The notes below the pieces were generated by a model, which ran no database searches, was not told the DNA's origin, and saw only the letters and a program-made list of their open reading frames with translations. Positions 34,196-43,801 of a DNA stretch of 64,000 nt are shown piece by piece; the first letter of the stretch is position 1; every line of letters starts with the position of its first letter. A program made the position numbers and the translations under genes. The stretch comes from Euphorbia lathyris (Eukaryota > Streptophyta > Magnoliopsida > Malpighiales > Euphorbiaceae): NCBI RefSeq assembly GCF_963576675.1, contig NC_088910.1, forward strand, positions 30,134,531 through 30,198,530, written 5' to 3'.

Positions 34196-35941
34196 ATGGG
34201 TGAAAACAGCACTCGGTTTCTCCCTGGAAACCAAACAACTCAGATATTACCTGAGGGGCTGTCCATTACCAGGCCTCCCCTATTCTTCGGGTCAAACTAT
34301 ACCTTTTGGAAGAATAGGATGAAGAACTTCATTCAAGCTACAAACATGAGTGTCTGGCTATCTATAGTCCAAGTCCCGTTTGTACCTGTGAAAGTTGTTG
34401 CTGGCCAGTCAGTTGTTAAAGCTGAGGTTGAATGGACAGAGGATGATCTCAAGAAGCTACAAAACCATGCTTCGGCTATAAATATGCTTCACTATGCGCT
34501 GGATGCTGCAGAATACAACAAAATATCAGGTTGTGAATCCGCACAGGAGATCTGGAAGAAGCTGGAGGTGACCTACGAAGGAACCAACAAGGTGAAGGAG
34601 TCCAAGGTCAACCAGCAAATGAGATTGTATGAGCTGTTCGAAATGAACAATGATGAGGGGATCTCTAAGATGAATGCAAGATTCACCAACATCATAAATG
34701 AGATCAAAAGACTTGGAAAAATCTTCACTGAGGAAGAACAAGTCAAGAAGATACTCAGAAGTCTTCCTAAGGACTGGCAAGCTAAGAAGACAGCCATTGA
34801 AGAAGCTCAGGATTTAACCACCTATAAATATGATGAACTCATCGGCTCACTGCTGACCCATGAGATATCCATGAAGAATTTCGAGGTGAAGGAAAAATCC
34901 GAAGACAAGAAGCAAAAATCACTTGTCATGAAAGCCGACTCAACTGATGATGGCTCAACTGACGATGAGGAGATGGCAATGTTCAGGAGGAAAATGAAGA
35001 GGCTGTTCAAAAAGAATGACAAATACTCCAAAAAGCCTTATAGAAAATTTGACAAATATAAGGCTGACTCAAGTGACAGCAAATTCAAGAAGGACAACTC
35101 GAAGCCCATTGCATGCTTTGAGTGCCATCAAACCGGACACATCAAGTCAAGCTGCCCAACTCTGAGAAAATACAAAAAGAAGGCAATGGTGGCGACATGG
35201 AGTGACAGCGATGATTCTTCATCAACTGAAGCTGAGGCCACAGAGTCAGCAAAGATATGTTTCATGGCTGACGAACTTGCTGAGCCATGCATTTCCGAGT
35301 ATGCTGACCAATCTGATGAGACAGATAATGAAGAGCAATCAAATGAGGTAATCTCACTCTCTCAACTCAGAAATGAAATGGCTAATGCCCTGAGTGATCT
35401 TTATACACTTGTCAAAAAGTGTAACAAAAAGATTAAAACACTCAGCCGGCGTTGTGATGAGGTGGAAGAGGTCAAACTAAGTGACCTCAGATACCTTCTT
35501 CAAGACAACTCAGTTTTGCATGAAAATATGAAAACCATTCATGAGTCTGTCGTTGAAGTCCAGTCAGTTTCCAAGAAACTGAGGAAGGATGTCACAACCA
35601 TTCAGAACCAACTAAAGGTTCCAAACAAAAACAATTTTCCTCTGAGAACTCAGTATCAAGGTACTCAGTACCAAAGTACTCAGCAGAGACGAAATCCCCA
35701 GCGAAGAGTCCAGTGTGACTTTTGTGGGAAGTTAGGACACACCACTAAGGTGTGCTGGCACGCTCAGCACTGGGGTGCTGACAAGTCAGTAAAGAGTCCT
35801 AAACAGAAAGTCAGTTGTGACTTCTGTGGAAAAAGTGGCCATATTGTTAATATATGCCGCCATAAAATAAAATATGATGCTTTACCTGTTGAACCTAACA
35901 AGTCAGGACCCAAAAAGAATTGGGTACCTAAAGGAAACTGA
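34196..35941 (+). CDS. Sirevirus Gag of element C (intact)
   Basis: 581 residues from ATG 34196 ([12 protein letters not shown]) to TGA 35939-35941. I prefer this ATG to any upstream non-ATG start. A capsid-type UBN2 region ([67 protein letters not shown]) is followed by a Lys/Asp-rich stretch. Zinc knuckle 1 is [14 protein letters not shown]. An acidic and coiled-coil part follows, then knuckles 2 and 3, [14 protein letters not shown] and [14 protein letters not shown]. Gag assembles particles and binds element RNA. Pol begins five bases after the stop in the -1 frame. B's gag is the same protein with three nonsense codons. Confidence 0.95.
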   Translation: MGENSTRFLPGNQTTQILPEGLSITRPPLFFGSNYTFWKNRMKNFIQATNMSVWLSIVQVPFVPVKVVAGQSVVKAEVEWTEDDLKKLQNHASAINMLHYALDAAEYNKISGCESAQEIWKKLEVTYEGTNKVKESKVNQQMRLYELFEMNNDEGISKMNARFTNIINEIKRLGKIFTEEEQVKKILRSLPKDWQAKKTAIEEAQDLTTYKYDELIGSLLTHEISMKNFEVKEKSEDKKQKSLVMKADSTDDGSTDDEEMAMFRRKMKRLFKKNDKYSKKPYRKFDKYKADSSDSKFKKDNSKPIACFECHQTGHIKSSCPTLRKYKKKAMVATWSDSDDSSSTEAEATESAKICFMADELAEPCISEYADQSDETDNEEQSNEVISLSQLRNEMANALSDLYTLVKKCNKKIKTLSRRCDEVEEVKLSDLRYLLQDNSVLHENMKTIHESVVEVQSVSKKLRKDVTTIQNQLKVPNKNNFPLRTQYQGTQYQSTQQRRNPQRRVQCDFCGKLGHTTKVCWHAQHWGADKSVKSPKQKVSCDFCGKSGHIVNICRHKIKYDALPVEPNKSGPKKNWVPKGN

Positions 35942-35946
35942 TCACA

Positions 35947-38900
35947 ATGCAGGTAAGCCTGAGATGTGCCGAGAAGTCAAAAATGTGGTATATTGACAGC
36001 GCATGCTCAAGGCATATGACGGGTGATGAAACTCAATTCATCACGTTTGAACGTAAACGAGGAGGAAGCGTAAGTTTTGGAGACAACAAAAAGGGTAAAA
36101 TAGTAGGATCAGGCACCGTTGGAGGTAATCCCACTATTGAATCTGTCTCCCTAGTCAGCGGACTCAAATATAACTTACTCAGCGTAGCTCAGCTATGTGA
36201 TAATGGGAGAAAAGTTATATTTGACGATACTGGATGTAAAATATATGAGGGAAAAACAAATGAGTTAATCTTAACTGCCCCTCGGATAGACAATGTCTTC
36301 ATGCTAAACCTAGAAAAGAAGTTTTCAAAAACTGTATGCTTAGTCACAAAGGAAGAAAATTCCTGGCTATGGCACAGGAGACTTGGTCATGTAAGCATGG
36401 ACCTCCTGGCCAAACTAGCAAGAAAGCAATTGGTTGAGGGACTGCCTGAACTTAAATTTCAAAAAGATCAATTATGCCATGCCTGCCAAGCTGGAAAACA
36501 AACCAAGCAATCTTTTCAAAGTAAAAACATTGTCTCAACTAAGCGTCCGTTAGAAATGCTACACTTGGATCTCTTTGGTCCAGTCCAGCCGCTGAGTCTG
36601 GGTGGAAGAAGGTTTTCCTTGGTTATTGTAGATGATTTCTCTCGGTACACATGGGTTATCCTGCTGACCAGTAAGGATGAGACCTTTGAGACATTTTCAA
36701 ACTTGGTTAGAAAAATTGAAAATGAGAAAGACCTAAAATTAGCTCATATCCGTAGTGATAACGGTGGAGAATTCAAGAACCAAAAGTTTGTTGAATTCTG
36801 TGAAGCCAGCGGCATTGACCATAATTTCTCTGCTCCTAGAACACCTCAGCAAAATGGGGTTGTTGAAAGGAAGAACAGAACTCTGGTTGAGATTGCCAGG
36901 ACAATGCTGGATGAGCATAGGCTTTCAAAGTATTTTTGGGGAGAAGCTGTCAACACAGCATGCTATATTCTGAATAGGGCTCTAGTTAGACCTATACTTA
37001 AGAAAACCCCATATGAACTTTGGAAAGGACGAAAGCCCAACATTGGATACTTTCGTGCCTTTGGCTGTAGGTGTTTTATTTTAAATACCAAAGATAGCTT
37101 AGCCAAATTTGATTCAAAAGCTGATGAGGCTATCTTTCTAGGCTACTCAACAAACAGCAAAGCATACAGAGTTTTTAATAAGAGAACTCAAGTATTAGCA
37201 GAATCTATACATGTGCAATTCGATGAAACTGACCCTGCAGGAAGATACCAGCCGCTGACAGAAGATGAACCAAACTCAGCACCTGCTGATCAAGAACCAG
37301 CTACTGAGTCCTTCATAAAACGGCTGACCAAGAGTAAGAGTGAACCTAAAATTACTTTCACTGACCCATCTACTTCTGCAGAGAATGTTGAAACACAGAT
37401 AGAACAAGACATAAATCTACCAAAGGAGATAAGAGTCCCAAGAGGGCATTCAGAAAATGCAATTCTTGACTCAGCTGGAAATACACTGATGACAAGAAAT
37501 CAACTAAGGAAGTATCTCGGCAATGTAGCTTTTGTCTCAGTACTGGAGCCAAAGAACTTTGCCGAAGCTGAGGATGACGAATTCTGGATGAATGCCATGC
37601 AAGAGGAACTCAATCAGTTCAGGAGGAATAATGTATGGGAGCTAGTGCCACATCCTAGGAGCCAAAAGACCATTGGAACGAGATGGGTCTTCAGGAACAA
37701 GCTAGATGAGCAAGGAAACATAGTCAGAAACAAGGCAAGACTTGTAGCTCAGGGCTACAGTCAGCAAAAAGGTATTGACTACGGTGAGACCTTTGCCCCA
37801 GTGGCAAGGCTAGAAGCAATTAGGATTTTATGCTCATATGCATCATATATGAACTTTAAACTGTTTCAAATGGATGTTAAAAGTGCATTTCTTAATGGAG
37901 TAATAAACGAGGAGGTCTACGTCAATCAGCCTCCAGGGTTTGAGGATTCTAAGTTCCCAAACCACGTTTATAAACTCAAAAAGACTCTGTATGGCCTCAA
38001 GCAAGCACCACGTGCTTGGTATGAGAGGCTGGCCAATTTCTTACTGACTAGAGATTACGTCAGGGGTCAAGCTGATACAACCTTATTCATTAAGAGAAAG
38101 GGTAAAGATACCCTGCTGGCACAAATATATGTAGATGACATTATATTTGGTGCTACTAATGAATCTATGTGCAAGGAATTTAGCAAACAAATGCAGACTG
38201 AATTCGAAATGTCAATGATGGGAGAACTCAACTTCTTCCTCGGACTTCAAATTAAGCAAGGAAAGAATGGCATATTCATCAGTCAAGCTAAATATGCCAA
38301 GGAGATATTGAAGAAATATGAACTAGAACATTGTAAGCCAATATCCACTCCTATGGGCACTGACACTGTCCTTTGTGCTGATGAAAATGGTAAGTTAGTA
38401 GACAGCAAGTTATACCGAGGTATGATTGGCTCTTTACTTTACTTAACAGCAAGTAGACCGGGCATTCAGTTCTCAGTATGTTATTGTGCTAGATATCAAG
38501 CTAACCCTAAGGAATCCCATTACATAGCTGTAAAAAGGATCCTTAGATATTTGCAAAGCTCAGTAAATGCAGGTTTGTGGTATCCAAATACTCATGACTT
38601 CACACTCATTGGATACACTGACGCTGACTATGGACGAGACAAGCTGGAAAGAAAAAGCACCTCTGGAGGATGCCATTTCCTAGGAAGTTGTCTTGTATCC
38701 TGGTTTAGCAAGAAGCAGGCGTCAGTAGCCCTGTCCACAACTGAAGCTGAGTACATTGCTGCTGGAAGCTGTGTTGCTCAAGTCCTTTGGATTAAGCAAC
38801 AGCTTGAAGATTATGGTGTTCAAACAAAGACAATTGAAGTCAAATGCGACAACAAGAGTGCAATTGACCTCTCAAAGAACCCAATCCAGCACAGCAGGAT

Positions 38901-39075
38901 GAAGCATGTCAGCATAAGACATCACTTCATCAGAGATCATGTACTCAAGAAAGAAATTAAGCTGACTTATGTGCCAACAGATGAGCAGCTTGCTGATATC
39001 TTGACAAAGCCTCTAGCACGAGAGCAATTTAGCATACTAAGAGAAGCAATTGGTATGTTTAATCCTCTTCAGTAA
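35947..39075 (+). CDS. Sirevirus Pol of element C (intact)
   Basis: 1042 residues from ATG 35947. Protease: [13 protein letters not shown] (residues ~14-26). Integrase: [12 protein letters not shown] and CHACQAGK zinc-binding, then catalytic [18 protein letters not shown] and [13 protein letters not shown] (D, D, E). [50 protein letters not shown] and [10 protein letters not shown]. RNase [41 protein letters not shown] and [16 protein letters not shown]. All catalytic motifs are present and no frame break is seen. The start overlaps a strong 5' splice-site match (CAG|GTAAGC, GT at 35953-35954). The pol frame is closed by TAA at 35929-35931, leaving about ten bases for any gag-pol frameshift; reinitiation at this ATG is the simpler model. 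Confidence 0.95.
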   Translation: MQVSLRCAEKSKMWYIDSACSRHMTGDETQFITFERKRGGSVSFGDNKKGKIVGSGTVGGNPTIESVSLVSGLKYNLLSVAQLCDNGRKVIFDDTGCKIYEGKTNELILTAPRIDNVFMLNLEKKFSKTVCLVTKEENSWLWHRRLGHVSMDLLAKLARKQLVEGLPELKFQKDQLCHACQAGKQTKQSFQSKNIVSTKRPLEMLHLDLFGPVQPLSLGGRRFSLVIVDDFSRYTWVILLTSKDETFETFSNLVRKIENEKDLKLAHIRSDNGGEFKNQKFVEFCEASGIDHNFSAPRTPQQNGVVERKNRTLVEIARTMLDEHRLSKYFWGEAVNTACYILNRALVRPILKKTPYELWKGRKPNIGYFRAFGCRCFILNTKDSLAKFDSKADEAIFLGYSTNSKAYRVFNKRTQVLAESIHVQFDETDPAGRYQPLTEDEPNSAPADQEPATESFIKRLTKSKSEPKITFTDPSTSAENVETQIEQDINLPKEIRVPRGHSENAILDSAGNTLMTRNQLRKYLGNVAFVSVLEPKNFAEAEDDEFWMNAMQEELNQFRRNNVWELVPHPRSQKTIGTRWVFRNKLDEQGNIVRNKARLVAQGYSQQKGIDYGETFAPVARLEAIRILCSYASYMNFKLFQMDVKSAFLNGVINEEVYVNQPPGFEDSKFPNHVYKLKKTLYGLKQAPRAWYERLANFLLTRDYVRGQADTTLFIKRKGKDTLLAQIYVDDIIFGATNESMCKEFSKQMQTEFEMSMMGELNFFLGLQIKQGKNGIFISQAKYAKEILKKYELEHCKPISTPMGTDTVLCADENGKLVDSKLYRGMIGSLLYLTASRPGIQFSVCYCARYQANPKESHYIAVKRILRYLQSSVNAGLWYPNTHDFTLIGYTDADYGRDKLERKSTSGGCHFLGSCLVSWFSKKQASVALSTTEAEYIAAGSCVAQVLWIKQQLEDYGVQTKTIEVKCDNKSAIDLSKNPIQHSRMKHVSIRHHFIRDHVLKKEIKLTYVPTDEQLADILTKPLAREQFSILREAIGMFNPLQ

Positions 39076-39555
39076 ATTTCTATGCTAAATGAATATTGAA
39101 TGCTGAGTGAATTACATGCTGAATGATTTATTGTTTGCTGAGTATGTCATTGAAACTGACTGAATATACAATACTGAGTAATCTTGCACACTGAGTAAAT
39201 TAGTTTAGAACTTGAACTTAAAACTATCCATTGAACCAAAACTGACTACTCAGAATATGAAACGTTTATATCAACAAACGCTGAGTAAAAGCACTTATTA
39301 GCATTTAATGCCACCACACGCAAAATGACACCTGTACTGCGCATGCACCGAATACGTCTCAAAAGCGTCATAAGTGTCAGGGTTTCTGCCGATTGGACAA
39401 CCCAAGGGCAAAACCGGCTTAAATTCAAACGGCACCCTAAACTAAAAATCCATAAATAGTGGATACTAACCCACTACCCTCTTTACATGCGCACTGAACT
39501 TTAAGAAAGCTTCAGAATTTTTCCTTTAACACCTAAGAGCTTTAGAACTCCAAAA

Positions 39556-41271
39556 ATGTCTTTCAACGAAAGCACTTTCTCTCCAACTCTCAAATCCTCT
39601 GACCAGGCTGGTCCTTCAACCAGCATCATGAGAAAGATGATCAAGGTACCCTCTTGTGCCAAGAATCAAGAGGTACTAAGGAGTCGATACTTCCACTCCG
39701 ACTTCATCTCTTCAGAGACTCCATTCTGTGAATGGATCAAAAACAACGAATGGAAAGGTCTCTTCTCTCTTTCCGGGCAAACCTATCCCACAATAGTGAG
39801 AGAGTTCTACTCCAACCTGCACGTTGATGCAGATGACTCTGACTACTTAGAGACCACAGTTAAGGGTCAAAAGATAGTGATAACCCCTGAATATTTGCTA
39901 GAGATACCAAATACAGGGATCCAGTTCAGGACAACAAAGGAGCCGATACCAAAAGCCATCGCAGAAAAGATGAAGGGGTTCTGTAAACCCAAAGACTACA
40001 AAGGAGAAGTACCCAGCACCTGCATGGGCAAAAATCAGAAGATGGCCCACTTTTTGCTGACCAACTTTATCTTCCCTAAACTCAGTTCTCCCTCATCCGC
40101 CTCAAACTTTGAACAATGTTTCATCTGGCATATGCTGACCAACACTCCTTTCAACATGCCTGTATTTCTGGTCGGTGCTTTCCAAAGAAGTGGAAGGAAG
40201 CTCCGTTTAGGTTCTCTCATCACAAGAATAATACAGGATAAGAACATAGAGACCGTTGGTGAAATAAGTTCAACAGGAACTGTTATCACTGCACGTCTGC
40301 TGAATGGACTATCACATAGCCAACCCCTGAAAGGATATGACGAGAATGAAACCACTGAGGAGGAGGATCTTATGGCTGAGGTTGAGTAACCCATTGGAGA
40401 AATGGAAAATCTGACAGATCTGGATGCTATTATAGATGATGTCATGCCTGAAGCTGATCACACTGCTGAGGGTACAGAACCAACCAATGAACCTCAAACT
40501 GAGAATCCTTCTACTGTGCCATATAAGATTGCTGAAGCTGAGAAGAAGAAGAAAAAGGGAGCCTGCTCGAAGGATATTCGTACTGTCCCGAGAAAGGTAA
40601 GGTTGATGGAAAGAAACAACAGGAAAGCTGATCAGGACCCAGCTGAGTCAGCTGAGAAGAAACTGAGAACAGAAGCAAAATCTGTTCTTGAGCCCCACAT
40701 TACCCAAGAGGGGTCTCCATAAAAACAAGCCTCTGTTCCTCCAAGTGAGAAACAAGCCAAAACCCCTGCGAGTCCAAAAGAAGCTCCACTCCCACCTCAA
40801 GCTCAAAGCAACTCAGCACCTGAGGTCAACACGCCTCGTAGTCCTGTCATTACACAGGGCACTCAATGCGAGCCCACTCCTGCCAAATATGCACACCTAG
40901 GTGCTACTGAGTCAGGACGGCGTGTCATCGCCTCAGCTAACACTCTGCTTCAAGAACAAGCTCATCCTCCACCAACTCATGCCCAGTCCTCTCATCCACC
41001 TGTCACTCACCCTATTCTGCGTGAAATCCATGACTTGATCAATCACTTCTCCTCTGTCCAGACGCAGCAACCAACACATGCTCAAATGACCAAAATGACC
41101 GCACTCATGCTGACTATGGTCAGTCACATGAATTCCTTGGAGGGTCAAATACGTGTGCTGCAAGATCAGGCCAAGTCTCCTGCCCCTACCGTCAATTTGC
41201 CTACTGCTGATGCTGGCAAAACGGGGGAGAAAGCGGCAACTAAGGAGAAGGAACTCTATGTGAGAAACTAG
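39556..41271 (+). pseudogene. Env-like frame of element C, two in-frame TAA codons
   Basis: One frame of 572 codons between pol and the 3' LTR, from ATG 39556 to TAG 41269-41271, broken only by TAA at 40387-40389 and 40720-40722. The N-terminal ~280 residues form a folded domain with PFCEWIKNNEW, TYPTIVREFYSNLHV, MGKNQKMAHFLLTNFIFPKL, FEQCFIWHMLTNTPFNMPVFL. It resembles the 'putative plant transposon protein' domain found in extra frames of several plant LTR families. Next comes an acidic, Pro/Ser/Thr-rich linker, then a helical MTKMTALMLTMVSHMNSLEGQI segment (positions near 41085-41150), then a Lys/Glu tail. No signal peptide or transmembrane segment is evident, which argues against a classic viral glycoprotein. 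Function unknown. Confidence 0.8.
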
Positions 41272-41663
41272 AGAGTTAGAAGTTAGGAAGAAGAACTTTA
41301 TTCTGTTTTTGTTTTATTTTGTTTTAAGATGCTTTTTGTTGTTTTATTTTAAACAATGGTATGCCTAACTTCTATTACTTCTGAAATACTTGCATTCGTA
41401 TTATTTAATCATTGATTATTCATCCTTCAAATGCCAAGTATTATATGAATGCATGCTGCATATAAATGTTTGAACTTGTCAAATATAAACCATTGAACAA
41501 ATGATTTACTCAGCGCTCTGTCACTATAAATTACTTCCGCTGAATATTGAGTAAAATAGAATATGACCCACAAGCTGACCTATACCTGAAAACTGATCTT
41601 AGACTTATTCAGTTAAACCTTAAAATGTTTAGAATAAAACTAAGTCAGTAGTTCAGTCCTTAC

Positions 41664-41756
41664 GGGGGAGTTCACTTAATTAACAAGTCAACTATCATGG
41701 GGGAGCTCATACTGAGTTCCTTGCTGATTGGTTTTGCCAACATCAAAATGGGGGAG
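41664..41756 (+). promoter_or_regulatory. Triple polypurine motif upstream of 3' LTR (element C)
   Basis: GGGGGAG at 41664-41670, 41699-41705 and 41750-41756. The last is two bases before the 3' LTR and is the functional PPT. Spacings are 35 and 51 bases, close to those in B. Confidence 0.82.
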
Positions 41757-41758
41757 TT

Positions 41759-43112
41759 TGTTGAAATACCTTTCCACAAGATTTTGATTTGACAAAATTA
41801 ATTAAGTGAAAGTAAATATTCTACAACACACTAAGTTTAAATGCTTTGGCTTATTGTTACTAATGTGTTTGTTCAATGTTGAGTTTATAATTTATCATAA
41901 GACATAAAGATCATAAGGCTCAAGCCCTATATGGAAGTCAAGGCCCAAATCAAACAAACCCAAGATCACTCAGCCCGCGTGTCTTCAAAACGTTGCCGTT
42001 GAAGTAATGAGACGCATGCTGAGTAAAGAATGATCGAGAAGATCCACGTAGACAACTTCGGTATGAAGCTACTGAGCTGTCTCGACAAAACGTACAAGAC
42101 AGCTGCTGACCATAAGACAGCTTCCAGACAAAGTATTTCCTCTTTAAGTAAAAACCAGAAGACACAGCAAGCTGTCTAGTTGACATTACCCAAAATGGAG
42201 GAACATACTGTCACACTGACCGAAGAACAGAAGACGCTGGAATCTGATTGGCTAAAGAGAACTGCTGGCAGACTCAGTGAAAACGACTTGTAGCCGTTTC
42301 CCTCCAACGGTTATTTCGAAATTCGAAATAACCAGAAGCTCTCACAGCTCTCTATAAATAGAGCATTCAGAATCCACATTCAATAGAGAACTTTGAGCAA
42401 AAGCCGTTACGCTGACCAAACGTATACAAAAGTTCTCCATCAAAAGCAAAGCAAATTCTTACACTACAAAGTCTATTCATTTGTGTAAAAGTCTAGAGTG
42501 ATTGTTTTTCAATCATCTAAGGTGTTCTAGCAATTGTTGTTTAGGACAAAATCTTTATCATTTCTAGAAGTAGAAAGGAGAAGCTGAGTACTCGGTTTTA
42601 GTACTTGGTGAATTAGAATAGAAGTGAGTAGAGGTATAGAGGAAGGTACTCTTGTTATACTCAACTTCTGATTTTGTAAAAGGTTTGAGGCTCTACCTTT
42701 AAAGAGCTCAGTAGAGGATTTGAAATCTCGGAAGTGTTCCGGGGACAGGACGTAGGGTTAGAAGAAGCCGAACCTGGATAAATCTGCTGAGTGAAGTATT
42801 TCTAAACCTTAACTCCTTATTTATATTGCTTGCTTAAAACAAACTAAAACTGACCAAGTAAAAGAGGTCAAGCTGAGTTGTGCGCTACCAACGAGCAGGT
42901 TCAGGAATAGACTCTAAGTGCTATTTCCTGACCTAAGCAACGAAGCTGTCCTAGTTACTAGTTGACTAAGTCAGTGTCTTGCTGAGTGCTAAGCGCCGCT
43001 GTTATATAAACTTTTCTTAAAGAAAAGAAATCTGCCCAAATTATTTTAAAAAGGTAAAATAGTTCCTAACCCCCCCTTGGAACTATATTTGCAACCTTAC
43101 AAGGGACCAACA
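41759..43112 (+). repeat. 3' LTR of element C
   Basis: 1354 bp, about 1% different from the 5' LTR. Palindrome 42309-42333 and TATA box 42353-42360 are unchanged. The end ...GGGACCAACA is followed by TSD ATGAT. Confidence 0.93.
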
Positions 43113-43117
43113 ATGAT

Positions 43118-43777
43118 AACACCTATCATTTCGGTTGCCTCCCCAATAGTATACAAAGGGGTCGTTTCATGGTGGGTTTTTTTTTACTTCTTACTTTTCT
43201 GTTGCCTCCCTTTCTTGTTGGAACTCTTCCTGGTGACTCCCACTTTTAAGTGTAAGTGATTATTCTGACTTCTTATTCTTTTTCATGTTTTCCTTCTCTC
43301 ACCTAGACTACGGGGGATTCATTAGCATCCCTTATGTTACGTATAGAGGGAGTTTAAGACCAGTGATGTCATACCGAGGAGTCTCCCTTCCCCTTGACTG
43401 GGTGCCCAGATCTCTTATCCGGTTCTTTGGAGATCCATTTCACTGATGATATCAATTTCAGACATTGTGGTGTTTGGTCGAGCAGTTAGTATTCTCAGGT
43501 TTGTTCACATATCTTATGGTTTCTTCTGTTATCTCGAGTTTTTATTTTACTTCAGCCATTTGAATTACGCCTAAGAGCCTTTGTTGTTGGGGTTATAGGA
43601 CTTTGTCTTCTTCAACTTTTTCCAGAACTGGGTCGTGATTGACTAGATGAATTTGGTGCGCCTCTTCTTTAGTTGTTTTTTGGACCTCTATTATGGGAAG
43701 TGCATTGGTGGAAGGAATTTCAATGGAACTGTTCAAACGAATCATTGTTGTGTTAGTCCACGCTTACCGCACTAATT
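43118..43777 (-). other. Interior of element D, right part
   Basis: Non-coding sequence between element C and the 5' LTR of D. No gag or pol motif was found on either strand, nor a recognisable tRNA-complementary site beside the LTR (minus strand AATTAGTGCGGTAAGC at the junction). Confidence 0.6.
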
Positions 43778-43801
43778 TGATGTGGTTGAATCTAGAGAGT
43801 C

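Larger units (their letters stand above)
32779..43112 (+). mobile_element. Sirevirus-type Copia element C, young and largely intact
   Basis: 10.33 kb, LTRs 32779-34133 and 41759-43112, termini TGTTGA...CCAACA, TSD ATGAT (32774-32778, 43113-43117). Order: LTR, tRNA-iMet primer site with one mismatch, gag, pol, env-like frame, three GGGGGAG motifs, LTR. By eye the LTRs differ at about 14 substitutions plus one base in a C run (about 1%). Gag and pol are uninterrupted, so the copy may still supply these proteins. The env-like frame has two in-frame TAA codons. Same family as B on the opposite strand. Confidence 0.95.

Noticed and set aside
39556..41271. True viral envelope glycoprotein in element C
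   Set aside because: No signal peptide, furin-type site or transmembrane helix; the similarity is to a plant retrotransposon-specific domain.
32986..42186. Open frames on both strands of the C LTRs (for example 32986-33327, 41950-42186)
   Set aside because: They are duplicated because they lie in the two LTRs; no protein motif, and promoter sequence runs through them.
43077..43259. 60-codon hydrophobic plus-strand frame at the C/D junction
   Set aside because: It starts inside the 3' LTR of C and runs into D interior; created by the insertion.
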